Source of the DNA: Methylomicrobium sp.
GTDB taxonomy: Bacteria > Pseudomonadota > Gammaproteobacteria > Methylococcales > Methylomonadaceae
Reading direction: 5' to 3'
Length of the DNA stretch: 30,267 bases
Assembly (NCBI GenBank): GCA_007135635.1
Contig: SLIO01000318.1
Coordinates: forward strand, 1 to 30,267
Part shown: in pieces, positions 7,859 through 17,156 of the stretch
Numbering within the stretch: position 1 is the stretch's first letter
Layout of the letters: each line of letters opens with the position of its first letter
The notes under the pieces: generated by a model
The model's input: the letters and a program-made list of their open reading frames with translations, nothing else
The model's database searches: none
Told to the model about the DNA's origin: nothing
Translations under genes and position numbers: made by a program

Positions 7859-8515
7859 ATGATTGATTGGAAAAATATTGATACTGTCTTACTAGACATG
7901 GACGGTACATTGTTGGATTTAAATTTCGACAATCATTTCTGGCTGGAATTCGTGCCGCTGAAATTCGCCGAAAAAACCGGCATCTCGGTTGAAACAGCCA
8001 AATATCAATTAGAACCTCGCTTCAAAAGCATGGAAGGCAAATTGGAATGGTATTGCCTGGATTATTGGAGCGAAGTCTTGGAGCTTGATATTGCCAGCCT
8101 CAAAGCCGAAATAGCGGGGTTAATCGCGATCTTGCCGCATGTCACCGAATTTCTCGAAAAAGTTAGGCAATCATCGAAAAATCTTTTTTTGGTAACCAAC
8201 GCGCATAGGAGCAGTTTGGACCTGAAAATGGAGAAAACCTGTTTGCAGCCGTTTTTCGACGCCATTATCAGCTCGCATGATTTCGGCTTTCCGAAGGAAC
8301 AGCCGGGATTTTGGCGTTTACTGGAAAACCATCAATCGTTCGACAAGCAACGCACGCTATTGGTCGATGACAGCCTGGCGGTCTTGAATTCGGCCAGGCA
8401 ATACGGCATCAATTATTTGATATCGGTCAGTAAACCGGACAGCACTCGTTCGAAAAGACTGATAGACGAGTTTCCGGCTATTGAGGATTTTCGGGAACTG
8501 ATGCAGGGTTTGTAA
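7859..8515 (+). CDS. yrfG: GMP/IMP nucleotidase YrfG-like (HAD-IA)
   Basis: HAD superfamily IA hydrolase, 218 aa, closely like E. coli YrfG, a 5'-nucleotidase acting on GMP and IMP. Motif I is LLDMDGTLLDL (Asp13, Asp15), motif II VTNAH, motif III Lys in FGFPKEQ and motif IV LLVDDSLAVL. The internal signature WYCLDYWSE is shared with YrfG. I start at ATG 7859 (MIDWKNIDTVLLDMDG). An in-frame TTG at 7850 is possible but has no better ribosome binding site; the only purine-rich run is GGAAAAA directly before the ATG. The 3' end overlaps the convergent rhlB gene by 38 bp. Confidence 0.9.
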   Translation: MIDWKNIDTVLLDMDGTLLDLNFDNHFWLEFVPLKFAEKTGISVETAKYQLEPRFKSMEGKLEWYCLDYWSEVLELDIASLKAEIAGLIAILPHVTEFLEKVRQSSKNLFLVTNAHRSSLDLKMEKTCLQPFFDAIISSHDFGFPKEQPGFWRLLENHQSFDKQRTLLVDDSLAVLNSARQYGINYLISVSKPDSTRSKRLIDEFPAIEDFRELMQGL

Positions 8516-9794
8516 CGGCTTGAGCAGACTTATCTCGCGTCACCGGCTTTTTTCTCGGCTTTTCCGGGCGCATAACTTGGCCTTGATAAGTGGTTTTCTC
8601 CGGGCGAGGCTTGCGTTTAGGCTTCACGACTTCAGGTAGTAAATCAGACGTTATCGGTTGAATCGGAACTTTTTGACCGATATAAGTTTCGATGTCCGGC
8701 ATCGAATAGGCGTATTCCTCGCAAATAAAACTAATCGCCTCGCCGCTTGCCCCGAAGCGCGCTGTTCTGCCGATTCGATGGACATAATCCTCGACTTCCT
8801 GAGGTAGATCGTAATTGATAACATGCGACACATCAGCGATATGCAGCCCGCGAGCCGCGACATCAGTCGCTATCATGAGCCTAATTTTGTTTTCCTGAAA
8901 ATCAGTCAATAGCCGCTGGCGTTTTTCCTGAGGAACATCGCCGCTCAAAACAGCAGTGACGAAGCCATTGGCATTTAGATAATCATTCAACCGTTCAGCG
9001 CATCGTTTGGTATTGACGAAAATAATGCTGCGTTGCGGCACATATTTTTTTAATACGCCTAGTAACAGAGGTATTTTCTGTTCGTTGGACGGACAAAACG
9101 CGCTTTGTCGAATGGCCTTGGAGGTGACTTCTTCCGTTTCGATTTTGATTAGAACCGGCTGATTCATATGCTCATAAGCCAGTTCAGTCACTTTATACGA
9201 TAAAGTTGCCGAAAAAAGCATATTCAGACGCTTGTCGGCCGGAGGCATTCTTCTTAACAGAAATCGAATATCCTTAATGAACCCTAAATCGAACATCCGG
9301 TCGGCTTCATCGAGCACCAATACTTGCACGTTATCCAGTGTGAAAGTACCTTGTCGATAAAAATCGATAATACGGCCCGGTGTGCCAATAACAATATCTA
9401 CATTGGACTTGATGGTGTCCATTTGCTTTTTATAGTCGGTCCCACCGTATATCAACGCTAGCTTAAGGTTCAAATATTTGCCCAACAGCAAGGCATCTTT
9501 ATGAATCTGAATGGCAAGCTCCCGGGTAGGCGCTAAAATAACCGCCCTGGGGTATTTAATCTTTTCGCTTTCGTCGTTAATTAACCGCTGAAAGGTAGCC
9601 AGTAAAAATGTGGCGGTTTTGCCGGTACCTGTTTGAGCTTGTCCAGCGATATCTTTGTCTCTTAATGACAAAGGCAACGAACGATCCTGTATTGGAGTAC
9701 AATGCGTAAAGCCGGCCTCGGTCAGTCCGCGCAATATCGAATCGGATAACTCCAAATTGCTAAATCGGGTTTGAGTAAGATGCGTTGTATTCAT
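8478..9794 (-). CDS. rhlB: ATP-dependent RNA helicase RhlB
   Basis: DEAD-box helicase, 438 aa, of the RhlB branch, a component of the RNA degradosome in enterics that unwinds structured mRNA for decay. In order: Q motif (FTHCTPIQ), motif I AQTGTGKT (53-60), PTRELA, GTPGR, DEAD in VLVLDEADRMFDLGFIKDIR, SAT in LNMLFSATLSY, ARGLHI, and motif VI HRIGRTAR. A basic, proline-rich tail of about 60 residues follows, as in E. coli RhlB. I use the ATG at 9794 (MNTTHLTQTRFSNL) because that matches the family N-terminus; an extension to 9836 is non-homologous. The gene diverges from trxA with rho beyond it, the same arrangement as in E. coli. Its 3' end overlaps yrfG by 38 bp. Confidence 0.92.
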   Translation of the reverse strand: MNTTHLTQTRFSNLELSDSILRGLTEAGFTHCTPIQDRSLPLSLRDKDIAGQAQTGTGKTATFLLATFQRLINDESEKIKYPRAVILAPTRELAIQIHKDALLLGKYLNLKLALIYGGTDYKKQMDTIKSNVDIVIGTPGRIIDFYRQGTFTLDNVQVLVLDEADRMFDLGFIKDIRFLLRRMPPADKRLNMLFSATLSYKVTELAYEHMNQPVLIKIETEEVTSKAIRQSAFCPSNEQKIPLLLGVLKKYVPQRSIIFVNTKRCAERLNDYLNANGFVTAVLSGDVPQEKRQRLLTDFQENKIRLMIATDVAARGLHIADVSHVINYDLPQEVEDYVHRIGRTARFGASGEAISFICEEYAYSMPDIETYIGQKVPIQPITSDLLPEVVKPKRKPRPEKTTYQGQVMRPEKPRKKPVTRDKSAQAVTNPASVPENPQ

Positions 9795-9829
9795 AGCCCC
9801 ATAGCATAACTTAAAAAAGCTGAAAGTGA

Positions 9830-9859
9830 TTGACAAAATAACACCGTCACTCCTATAGT
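9830..9859 (+). promoter_or_regulatory. Sigma-70-type promoter of trxA
   Basis: A consensus TTGACA (9830-9835) and TATAGT (9854-9859), 18 bp apart, lie 28 bp upstream of the trxA start codon. Transcription would begin near 9866. The region also separates trxA from divergent rhlB. Confidence 0.75.
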
Positions 9860-9887
9860 CACAATTTTAGAAATTTTGGAGAATAGC

Positions 9888-10214
9888 GTGAGTGAGTCAG
9901 TCCTTCATGTAACTGATGGTGAATTTAACGAATCCGTACTGAAAGCGGGCGGCCCTGTGCTAGTTGACTATTGGGCTGAATGGTGCGGACCTTGCCGGAT
10001 GATCGCACCGGTTCTGGATGAAATCGCCAAGGAATATGCCGGTCGCTTGGCTGTCGTTAAACTCAATATTGATGAAAACCCACAAACCCCTCAGCATTAC
10101 GGCGTGCGCGGCATACCGACTCTGATGCTGTTTAAAGACGGTGAAGTTGAGGCAACTAAAGTTGGCGCCTTGACTAAATCGCAACTGGCCGATTTCATCG
10201 ATAACAATATTTAA
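9888..10214 (+). CDS. trxA: Thioredoxin 1
   Basis: Thioredoxin, 108 aa, the general cytoplasmic protein-disulfide reductant. The active site WCGPC lies at residues 32-36, and the cis-proline is in GIPTLMLF. I use the GTG at 9888 because GGAG lies 7 nt upstream and the protein then has the usual length and N-terminus (SESVLHVTD). An in-frame TTG at 9876 would add four residues and overlap the ribosome binding site. It lies between divergent rhlB and downstream rho, as in E. coli, and has a strong promoter of its own. Confidence 0.97.
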   Translation: MSESVLHVTDGEFNESVLKAGGPVLVDYWAEWCGPCRMIAPVLDEIAKEYAGRLAVVKLNIDENPQTPQHYGVRGIPTLMLFKDGEVEATKVGALTKSQLADFIDNNI

Positions 10215-10247
10215 TATTCAAGCAAACTCGGGGTTGTCGTAATTTAT

Positions 10248-10398
10248 TTGGACGGCCCCGACTATTTTGATATATAATCGCGCTGCTTTTTTCGGCATCT
10301 TCCTTACCCGTCTATGGGTAAAGTCCAACAATTTTACCATTCCTTTGTTTTTACGGCCGTTCGCCGTGCTTTTCATTCCTTCGAGTTCCCGTTAACCT
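10248..10398 (+). promoter_or_regulatory. rho promoter and structured leader
   Basis: A perfect -10 TATAAT (10273-10278) with a possible -35 TTGGAC (10248-10253, 19-bp spacing) precedes rho, giving a leader of about 110 nt. The leader contains two small hairpins: TTACCC/GGGTAA (10304-10309, 10316-10321) and the GC-rich ACGGC/GCCGT (10353-10357, 10363-10367). The second is followed by GCTTTTC about 30 nt before the start codon. A CGGGG/CCCCG pair (10229-10233, 10256-10260) just after trxA may act as a weak trxA terminator. Confidence 0.5.
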
Positions 10399-11655
10399 AT
10401 GAATCTAACCGAGTTAAAATTAAAACAAGTCAGTGAGCTTATTGATATTGCTGAGTCATTGGGACTCGAAAATGTCGCCAGAACACGCAAACAAGACCTC
10501 ATCTTCGCGATTTTAAAAAAACAAGCCAAAAGCGGAGAGGATATCTACGGTGACGGCGTATTGGAAATTCTACAAGACGGTTTCGGTTTTCTTCGCACGC
10601 CTGGCTGCTCTTATCTAGCCGGCCCCGACGATATTTATGTTTCACCTAGTCAGATAAGACGCTTCAATCTCCGCACCGGCGACACTGTCAGCGGCAAAAT
10701 TCGCCCTCCGAAAGAATCGGAACGTTACTTCGCAATGCTCAAAGTTCAAAACATTAACTTCGAAGCGCCCGAAAATACCAAAAACAAGATTCTCTTTACC
10801 AACCTCACCCCCCTGTTTCCAAACGTACGCTTCACACTAGAAAAAGGAAATGGTACCAGTGAGGACTTGACGGGCCGCATTATCGATCTGATCGCGCCAA
10901 TCGGCAAGGGACAACGCGGACTGATCGTTTCGCCACCGAAAGCCGGTAAAACGATGATCATGCAAAGCTTGGCCCATTCAATCGCCGAAAAAAACCCCGA
11001 TTGTTATTTGATCGTTTTATTGATCGACGAGCGCCCCGAAGAGGTGACCGAAATGGAGCGTTGCGTTCGCGGTGAAGTCATTTCGAGCACCTTCGATGAA
11101 CCCGCAACTCGGCATGTGCAAGTGGCCGATATGGTGATAGAAAAAGCCCGAAGACTGGTCGAGCATAAACACGATGTAGTCATCCTGTTAGATTCGATTA
11201 CACGATTAGCGCGTGCATACAATACCGTAGTGCCTTCTTCCGGCAAGGTATTAACCGGGGGTGTCGACGCCAATGCCTTGGAAAAACCCAAACGCTTTTT
11301 CGGAGCCGCAAGAAATATCGAGGAAGGCGGGAGCCTTACTATCATTGCAACCGCATTGATCGATACCGGCTCGAGAATGGATGATGTAATTTACGAGGAA
11401 TTCAAAGGCACCGGCAACATGGAACTGCATCTAGACCGCAAATTGGCCGAAAAACGGATTTATCCGGCGATCAATATCAATCGATCCGGCACACGTCGTG
11501 AAGAATACCTGGTCGACTCTGAAGAACTGCAAAAGACTTGGATATTGCGAAAAATTCTTCAACCAATGGATGAAATGGCGGCTTCCGAGTTCTTATTAGG
11601 CAAACTCAAGGACTTCAAGACTAATTCTGAATTTTTCGATTCGATGAGGCGTTGA
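10399..11655 (+). CDS. rho: Transcription termination factor Rho
   Basis: Rho, 418 aa, essentially the E. coli length (419). It is the hexameric RNA-dependent ATPase/translocase that ends transcription at unstructured C-rich RNA. N-terminal helix bundle [21 protein letters not shown]-fold RNA-binding domain with RNP1-like DGFGFLR (60-66); Walker A SPPKAGKT (178-185); Walker B in [17 protein letters not shown]-loop and R-loop region [11 protein letters not shown]; and the C-terminal [19 protein letters not shown]. The start matches the family exactly. The ribosome binding site is poor, which fits the autoregulated, weakly translated rho of other bacteria (inference). It follows trxA after a 184-bp leader region with its own promoter. 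The 247 bp after rho (11656-11902) hold nothing I can name. Confidence 0.98.
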   Translation: MNLTELKLKQVSELIDIAESLGLENVARTRKQDLIFAILKKQAKSGEDIYGDGVLEILQDGFGFLRTPGCSYLAGPDDIYVSPSQIRRFNLRTGDTVSGKIRPPKESERYFAMLKVQNINFEAPENTKNKILFTNLTPLFPNVRFTLEKGNGTSEDLTGRIIDLIAPIGKGQRGLIVSPPKAGKTMIMQSLAHSIAEKNPDCYLIVLLIDERPEEVTEMERCVRGEVISSTFDEPATRHVQVADMVIEKARRLVEHKHDVVILLDSITRLARAYNTVVPSSGKVLTGGVDANALEKPKRFFGAARNIEEGGSLTIIATALIDTGSRMDDVIYEEFKGTGNMELHLDRKLAEKRIYPAININRSGTRREEYLVDSEELQKTWILRKILQPMDEMAASEFLLGKLKDFKTNSEFFDSMRR

Positions 11656-11902
11656 TTTTTTGAGCACTAGCATAGTTATGACGAATCGACCCGTATATTA
11701 AGATAATCCAGATATTTGATAGACTGACAAAAACTCAGTATCGTTGCATCTTTGTAGAAGCTATACCTTTACCGAAACCGCTATTGCTAATGAGACTCCG
11801 GCGTGTCGAAGCACAAGGATCTGCTTCTTTCGCAAAAAGTACTGTCCAGCAATCCATTTCATCGATGCTTTTTTGTTAAAGGCCACTTATTGGGACGCAA
11901 AT

Positions 11903-12493
11903 ATGACAGCAAAACGCATTGCAATCATTCAAGGCCATCCCGATCCGGATGAGCAACGATTTTGCCGAGCCCTTGCCAACGCCTATGCCGACGGAGCCCT
12001 TTCTGTAGGGCATCAAATCAAAACGATCGACATTGCCCGAATCGAATTTCCGGTTCTCCGTACACAACACGAATTTGAGCACGGCGCAATAAGCGAATCG
12101 ATTCAACAAGCCCAAGACATTATTCAATGGGCGGAGCATCTCGTGGTGATCTACCCGTTATGGCTCGGCAGCATGCCCGCCTATCTGAAAGCGTTTCTCG
12201 AACAAGTGTTCAGGCCCGGATTCGCCGCAATCAAGTCAACAGAGGGCAGCCCTTGGAAAAAATGCCTGACAGGAAGAAGTGCGCGAATAGTCGTAACCAT
12301 GGGCATGCCGGCTTTCGTATACCGCTTCATTTATTTGGCTCATAGTTTGAAAAGCCTGGAGAGAAATATCCTTGGATTTTGCGGTATCGGGCCAACCAAA
12401 GATACTTTGATCGGCATGGTCGAGGCCATCGGCGATGAAAAAAGACGTCAATGGCTGCTCCGACTGGAAAAGCTGGGGCGGAAAGGTAAATAA
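11903..12493 (+). CDS. Flavodoxin-fold NAD(P)H dehydrogenase (quinone)
   Basis: Protein of 196 aa in the flavodoxin-fold quinone reductase family (MdaB/KefF/YwrO-like, Pfam Flavodoxin_2). Such enzymes bind FMN or FAD and reduce quinones by two electrons. Visible: the N-terminal strand RIAIIQGHPDPDEQ (residues 5-17) that binds the flavin phosphate, and YPLWLGSMPAYLKAFLEQVF (84-103), the family's hallmark flavin-binding loop and dimer helix. A GMP loop lies near the middle, and LGFCGI precedes the last helices. I use the ATG at 11903; the frame stays open to 11744, but those residues are not family-like. The ribosome binding site is weak (GGGA). The substrate is not determinable. It stands alone between rho and a MITE-like element. 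Confidence 0.8.
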   Translation: MTAKRIAIIQGHPDPDEQRFCRALANAYADGALSVGHQIKTIDIARIEFPVLRTQHEFEHGAISESIQQAQDIIQWAEHLVVIYPLWLGSMPAYLKAFLEQVFRPGFAAIKSTEGSPWKKCLTGRSARIVVTMGMPAFVYRFIYLAHSLKSLERNILGFCGIGPTKDTLIGMVEAIGDEKRRQWLLRLEKLGRKGK

Positions 12494-12637
12494 AAACCGA
12501 ATCCGATTAACTTCAAGGGCTTAGCGGCATTATTCGCAACGATATGAGCTTCACCCATTGGGTATGTAATGCAGCCCTTTAGTCTTCAACTTGCGTGTCC
12601 GGGCACGAACAGACTACAACACATACCAAAGACTCTT

Positions 12638-12893
12638 TATACTTCGCGCGGTCATGTTTGCGGATTTTATGGCAATGCTATTTTGTTCGACGCTTACAGG
12701 GACGTAAGCGGTAGACTGCGTCGGGAACTGGCAGTCGAGAGCAAGGCGCGAAAACAGGCGTTAAGCTAAGCTATGTAACTGTTTTCGCATAGCTTCCGCT
12801 CCTGCTCACGCCCCTTATCTACATCCATGGTAAGGCCGCTATCGGACAAAAGAGCGCGTTAGCTTACCAGCAAATGTGACCGCGCGAAGTATA
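12638..12893 (+). mobile_element. MITE-like element, copy 2 (256 bp)
   Basis: Terminal inverted repeats beginning TATACTTCGCGCGGTCA at both ends (12638 onward; 12893 backward on the other strand), 22 of the first 24 bases identical. Homologous to the element at 4552-4714 in inverse orientation. Positions 12638-12689 match it in 51 of 52 bases and 12740-12760 in 21 of 21, while 12690-12739 are 50 extra bases absent from copy 1. Those extra bases contain CGCTTAC/GTAAGCG and GACTGC/GCAGTC inverted repeats. Another hairpin, AAGCTATG/CATAGCTT, lies in the middle. No transposase is encoded, and the open frame crossing its left end is not a gene. The 144 bp between it and the preceding CDS show nothing else. 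Confidence 0.8.
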
Positions 12894-12912
12894 TTAGGGT
12901 TACGCTTTCGAT

Positions 12913-13185
12913 TTATTTTGTTGGAGGCACATAACCTTCCGGCATTTCAGCTCCACCACCGAATAAAAATTTATTTCTTTCTTCCTCAAGAAATTTTTTA
13001 GCTTTAGGATCGAAACTGGCCAACCGATGTTCGTTGATCAGCATGGTTTGCAAACTCAACCAATCCTGCCAGGCTTGTTTTGAAATCGTATCAAATATTT
13101 GCTGCCCTTTAGGCCCCGGAAACGGCGGCGCATCCAAGCCTTCGGCATCGATACCCAATTTTGCACAGCGAATAATTCTGGTCAT
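12913..13185 (-). CDS. yggX: Fe(2+)-trafficking protein YggX
   Basis: Small protein of 90 aa matching the YggX family (E. coli 91 aa), linked to protection of Fe-S proteins against oxidative damage and to iron trafficking. Visible: N-terminal RIIRCAKLG with the conserved Cys7, the core ISKQAWQDWLSLQTMLINE, and the C-terminal FLFGGGAEMPEGYVPP. It starts 2 nt after the mutY stop, with AAGGA in the end of mutY as ribosome binding site, so the two are co-translated. The mutY-yggX pair is widely conserved in gammaproteobacteria. It ends 20 bp from the MITE-like element. Confidence 0.95.
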   Translation of the reverse strand: MTRIIRCAKLGIDAEGLDAPPFPGPKGQQIFDTISKQAWQDWLSLQTMLINEHRLASFDPKAKKFLEEERNKFLFGGGAEMPEGYVPPTK

Positions 13186-13187
13186 AG

Positions 13188-14231
13188 TCAGTCCTTATAA
13201 AGTTGTTGCAACAACCGCTTGATCGGCGCGGCTAAAGCAAGTGATGAAAATTGCTCAGGTTTATACCAGAGCATACGGTTTGCTTCCATCACAAAATGAT
13301 TAGGGTTATTGGTTTGGAAGTGTAGCGGCGTAAAATCCAGATGATAATGCGAAAAGCTATGCCGCTCTTGAGGTAGCGTGCGGTCATAGATGATGTCGAT
13401 ATGACGAGTTATACACCATAAGCGTGCCGATTCAATCGTATCGAATTCGGGGAGGCTCCATAGCCCCCCCCAGATTCCGACACCAGGCCTTTTTTCAAGC
13501 AAGATACTGTTATCGCTTGCCGTTAAGCATAAAATATAAATCTGTTTAACCGGTGACTTACGCGCCGGTTTCGGCGCCGGTATAGTCGCCGTTCTATTTT
13601 CGAGATGAGCCCTGCAAGCCGAAGCGAGCGGACAAACCGCGCAATTGGGCTTGCCGCGAGTACAGACCGTGGCGCCTAGATCCATAATCGCCTGAGTATA
13701 ATCTTCGACCCGATGGACCGGTGTATACAAAGCGCTCAGTTTCCAGAGCTTTTTAATCGCGTCGGTTGAGCCGGGCCATTCGCAAATGCCGGCGAAGCGG
13801 GTCAACACTCTTTTGACATTACCGTCCAAAATCGGATGGCTTTTTTTGAAAGCAATGCTCAATATCGCACCTGCGGTCGAACGGCCAATGCCGGGCAATT
13901 CGACCAGTCCGTCGAGACTGTCCGGAAACGCGCCGTGTGCAGCTATGATTTGCGCGCATTTCTGCAAATTGCGCCCCCGGGCATAGTAACCAAGGCCCGC
14001 CCAATATTGCAAAACCGTATCGACCGACGCCTCAGCGAGTGATTGAATATCGGGAAAACGAGCGATGAATGCATTGAAATAAGGAATTACTGTTGCCACT
14101 TGGGTTTGCTGCAACATGACTTCGGAAACCCAAACTTTGTAAGGTGACGCCGGGTTTTGCCATGGCAAGTCATGCCTTCCGTGGATGTCGAACCAGGCCA
14201 ATAACCGGTCTTGAAATTCGTTCGGAGTCAT
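13188..14231 (-). CDS. mutY: Adenine DNA glycosylase MutY
   Basis: MutY, 347 aa, removes adenine mispaired with 8-oxoguanine (the GO repair system). The helix-hairpin-helix glycosylase domain carries the catalytic Glu37 in EVMLQQTQV, the HhH loop LPGIGRSTAGAIL, and Asp136 in LDGNVKRVL. The 4Fe-4S ligands are Cys190, Cys197, Cys200 and Cys206 in the correct C-X6-C-X2-C-X5-C spacing. The C-terminal third is the MutT-like 8-oxoG recognition domain (ILLEKRPGVGIWGGLWSLPEF). Start MTPNEFQDRLLAWF fits the family although no Shine-Dalgarno is evident. It is followed after 2 nt by yggX. Confidence 0.97.
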   Translation of the reverse strand: MTPNEFQDRLLAWFDIHGRHDLPWQNPASPYKVWVSEVMLQQTQVATVIPYFNAFIARFPDIQSLAEASVDTVLQYWAGLGYYARGRNLQKCAQIIAAHGAFPDSLDGLVELPGIGRSTAGAILSIAFKKSHPILDGNVKRVLTRFAGICEWPGSTDAIKKLWKLSALYTPVHRVEDYTQAIMDLGATVCTRGKPNCAVCPLASACRAHLENRTATIPAPKPARKSPVKQIYILCLTASDNSILLEKRPGVGIWGGLWSLPEFDTIESARLWCITRHIDIIYDRTLPQERHSFSHYHLDFTPLHFQTNNPNHFVMEANRMLWYKPEQFSSLALAAPIKRLLQQLYKD

Positions 14232-14369
14232 TGGAATCAGAAAATATTAAATACTGCGAAATGAAATGACCTAACCGTCATGAAGATATTTTTCATCTCC
14301 ACGGAAATAGAAAGCCGTCCGCTTACTCACCCACCGGACAAGCCGCCGTGAAACCGGCTCTTGCGTTAT

Positions 14370-14546
14370 TTAAGGCAGAACCAACAACTTGAAAAAACTT
14401 TTCGGTGCGCCGCAAATAGGGCAGACCCAGTCGTCGGGAATATCTTCCCAGCGCGTGCCGGGTACGACACCGCTGTCCGGATCGCCTTTTGCTTCGTCGT
14501 AAATGTGCTCGCATTCCATACAGTGGTATTTTCTATATTCGGACAT
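14370..14546 (-). CDS. Rubredoxin
   Basis: Rubredoxin of 58 aa, a one-iron electron carrier. The iron site is two CxxC pairs: CMEC near the N-terminus and [11 protein letters not shown] near the C-terminus, with the family's [16 protein letters not shown] and [11 protein letters not shown] between. I chose the ATG at 14546 because AAAGGAGG lies 8 nt upstream; an in-frame ATG at 14567 lies upstream of this ribosome binding site and is unlikely. It sits between asmA and mutY on the same strand, with spacers of 202 and 138 bp, and is probably its own unit. Its electron-transfer partner is not in the window. Confidence 0.95.
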   Translation of the reverse strand: MSEYRKYHCMECEHIYDEAKGDPDSGVVPGTRWEDIPDDWVCPICGAPKSFFKLLVLP

Positions 14547-14719
14547 CGTGGTTGCCTCCTTTAGCAATGGCCGGGGCTCAATGACCCTATTTATTGTGAC
14601 TTTAACATATCAATAGTTAATATTCGGTCACCCTTATTCAAAAAGTGCGGCCAAGCTAGCAGCCAGCTAAATACCAGGGAGCTTAGTAGTGGCTATCAAA
14701 AGGCTTGTTTCGAGTATTT

Positions 14720-14747
14720 GGAACAAACAAAGCCGCCTTGAAACGGC
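14720..14747 (-). terminator. Probable intrinsic terminator after asmA
   Basis: Read leftward, GCCGT-TTCAAG-GCGGC forms a short GC hairpin (14732-14747) followed by TTTGTTTGTT. It begins 2 bp after the asmA stop codon. Confidence 0.5.
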
Positions 14748-14748
14748 A

Positions 14749-16890
14749 TCAAAAAAACTTTTTCAACAAATCGCCGACGCCGGGACCGACTTTTTTATCG
14801 AGCTTGTCGAGCAATTTGTCTTTTTTTCGCTCGAGCTTTTCCAGCTGTTGGTCTTTGAGCATGGTAGCAATATCGAGTTTATATTCCGGCTCTTTGAAAT
14901 TACCGGTAATGTTGATAATGACCGGTATTTCCTTGATCTTGTCGGCCGTGCTTTCGGCTGCTTTACTACGAACCAGTTTCGCATTGACCCGGTAATCGAT
15001 CCATTCGGATTTCAAATCAGCGGTACCTTTCCCGGCGGCTTCGAGCTTAGAGCCCTTAGCAATAAGGTCGTTGTTGCTAATAACGCCATTGAAGATTCGG
15101 GCGCTGCCCTTGATTTCGGAAAAAGCGGTTTGATCCTTCGGATTGTCTCGGAGAATCTGTGCGCCTTTTAACAACGATTTAGCATCGTCGATCATTTGTT
15201 GCAGATTAAAACCGCGAATAATGCTGTCCTTGAAAAAAAAATCGACCTGACCGTTCAACGAAGATTTAAGCGCTTTGCTATCATTACCGCTTGCTTGTAG
15301 TTTAGTCGATGCGGTTAATGCCCCGGCAATTTTTGCATTGCCTGCATAATCGTTCAACAAAGGTTCGATTTGTATCCCCTTGAATTTTTCGTTGAGCCGC
15401 CATTGCGGCAATTCGCCGGTCACATCTAGATTCATCGCGCCCTCATAAGAGCCTTGATACAATGCTTTTACTGCTTGCTCGGTGTTGACTTTGCCTTCTT
15501 TGGCAGTCAATTTGAGATCGATACCGTGTAGTAAAAGATTGCTGATTGTGAGCCTGCCGATCGATAACAAGCCGTTGATATTCAATCTTCTCAAGGTTTC
15601 GACCGGAATCATCGAAGCGCCCGCGGCGACTGCGGCGGCAGGTCCCGCAATCGGTTGTGCCGCCTTATCTGATTCGTCTTCAGGCGCTAAATAACGATCG
15701 GCATTCAAGCTATCGACGTTTAAATTGAATGATATTGCCGGATCGCCGAAATTATCGACGCGGCCGTCACCTTTAATCGCGCTATCGTCGAGCTGAATGC
15801 TGATACTTTGTAAATCCGCCGATTCGGATGTAACCTGTAATCTGAAATCCGCGCTTAGTGACGTCAATGCCTGAGCATCACGCATAACAGGAGGATCGAT
15901 GCCGGCCTTCTTTAACCATGCCGATGGATTCAAACGGGCAATGCTCACCGGACCCTCGAAAACGGGCGCGTCAATCACCTGCTTTCCGCTGAACGATGCA
16001 ATCACATGCAAGTCCCCTGATTCGACATCGAGCTTGGTCAATTCCAGCGTTTGTGCATTTAAATTCAGCTCGGCTAGAGCCGTCATTTTTGCCGACAGGG
16101 AGCCGGCTGGAATGTCTTTTCCTCGAATCTCGGTAGATAAATCGAATCGGGTCACTTGAAAATGATCAAAATTTTCGTTGAGCGACACGGCAGAGGACAA
16201 TTGGTAATGACTCGTTCTTTCTTGTTCAGGCTGTTCCAATATAAATCGAAGTTTAAAATCGATGGGCTTTCCAAAAGCCAGATCGCCCGAAGCAAAATTC
16301 AATTCTTTGATCGAAAAGCGCTTATCGTTTTGCCTGTCGTGCCAATTCAACCGGGCATTTTCAAGCGAAACACCGGCAACCGCTAGGCCGGCAACCGTCT
16401 TAAGCCCTTTAGCGTCTTTGTCTGTGTCGACAGTATCGGTATCTTCCCACTCGGTTGATGTCGCCGCGGTATACGCCTCGGGTTGAGCTTGCTTGAAATC
16501 GTCCCAATTACTGATTCCGGTCTCGTTTTTTTCTAAATTTAAAATCAAGCCTTTCATGACGACACGATCCACTTCGAACTTTTTCGATAATAAAGGCAGT
16601 AATTTGGCTCTAATTTGCACGTTTTCGACTTCAGCGAACGGAATTTTTTGAAAACCTTCGGCATTACTTAAGGCCAGTTTTTCGGCAGTGACGCCAATCC
16701 ATGGAAAGATCGATAATTCGATATCGCCCGCGATAGTCAAATCGCGACCGGTTTTGTCTTTAATCGCCGAAGCAATTTGCGGCTTAAAATCATTGGGGCT
16801 GAACAATAAAGGCAAAGCCACCGCTGCAATGACAATGAGCAAAATGATAGCCGCTAAAACCGATAAAGCTATTTTCAGGGTTTTTAGCAC
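14749..16890 (-). CDS. asmA: AsmA family protein
   Basis: AsmA-like protein of 713 aa, longer than E. coli AsmA (617). The family are inner-membrane-anchored, periplasm-spanning proteins of the bridge-like/VPS13-related type implicated in outer-membrane lipid homeostasis. One N-terminal membrane segment (about residues 7-30) is followed by the family-typical LLFSPNDFKPQIASAIKDKTGRDLTI and GDIELSIFPWIGV. A long beta-rich region follows, and the C-terminal AsmA_2-like part (SSLNGQVDFFFKDSIIRGFNLQQMI). The end is lysine-rich. The start is GTG at 16890, decided by AAGGAG 7 nt upstream. It lies upstream of rubredoxin, mutY and yggX on the same strand; asmA-mutY-yggX neighbourhoods occur in pseudomonads. 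Confidence 0.88.
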   Translation of the reverse strand: MLKTLKIALSVLAAIILLIVIAAVALPLLFSPNDFKPQIASAIKDKTGRDLTIAGDIELSIFPWIGVTAEKLALSNAEGFQKIPFAEVENVQIRAKLLPLLSKKFEVDRVVMKGLILNLEKNETGISNWDDFKQAQPEAYTAATSTEWEDTDTVDTDKDAKGLKTVAGLAVAGVSLENARLNWHDRQNDKRFSIKELNFASGDLAFGKPIDFKLRFILEQPEQERTSHYQLSSAVSLNENFDHFQVTRFDLSTEIRGKDIPAGSLSAKMTALAELNLNAQTLELTKLDVESGDLHVIASFSGKQVIDAPVFEGPVSIARLNPSAWLKKAGIDPPVMRDAQALTSLSADFRLQVTSESADLQSISIQLDDSAIKGDGRVDNFGDPAISFNLNVDSLNADRYLAPEDESDKAAQPIAGPAAAVAAGASMIPVETLRRLNINGLLSIGRLTISNLLLHGIDLKLTAKEGKVNTEQAVKALYQGSYEGAMNLDVTGELPQWRLNEKFKGIQIEPLLNDYAGNAKIAGALTASTKLQASGNDSKALKSSLNGQVDFFFKDSIIRGFNLQQMIDDAKSLLKGAQILRDNPKDQTAFSEIKGSARIFNGVISNNDLIAKGSKLEAAGKGTADLKSEWIDYRVNAKLVRSKAAESTADKIKEIPVIINITGNFKEPEYKLDIATMLKDQQLEKLERKKDKLLDKLDKKVGPGVGDLLKKFF

Positions 16891-17156
16891 AGCCAGTCTC
16901 CTTCGTGAATAAAGATGTGATTAACGATTCAATTTGAATTATTATGCATAGACGATTCGTTACGTTAAGCGCTAATCCGGCTTAAATCAATCGAAATGTT
17001 GTCGAGGCCGCCGGATGCTAGGTTCCGAATGGGTTAACGAAATCAAATCCTGGTGGATCGATTGCATTATTGAAAAATACGCCGTGACCTCGTGAAGCTT
17101 AAAAAGGCTTTCATTAAGGCACACGACTTAATAAAAAGAAAAGGGAGGGTAACTCA

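Noticed and set aside
8478..8515. 38-bp 3' overlap of yrfG and rhlB as possible antisense control
   Set aside because: Short tail-to-tail overlaps are common in compact genomes and nothing else here points to regulation.
12569..12769. Open frame of 66 codons before yggX
   Set aside because: It crosses the left terminal repeat of the second MITE-like copy and has no ribosome binding site or recognisable sequence.
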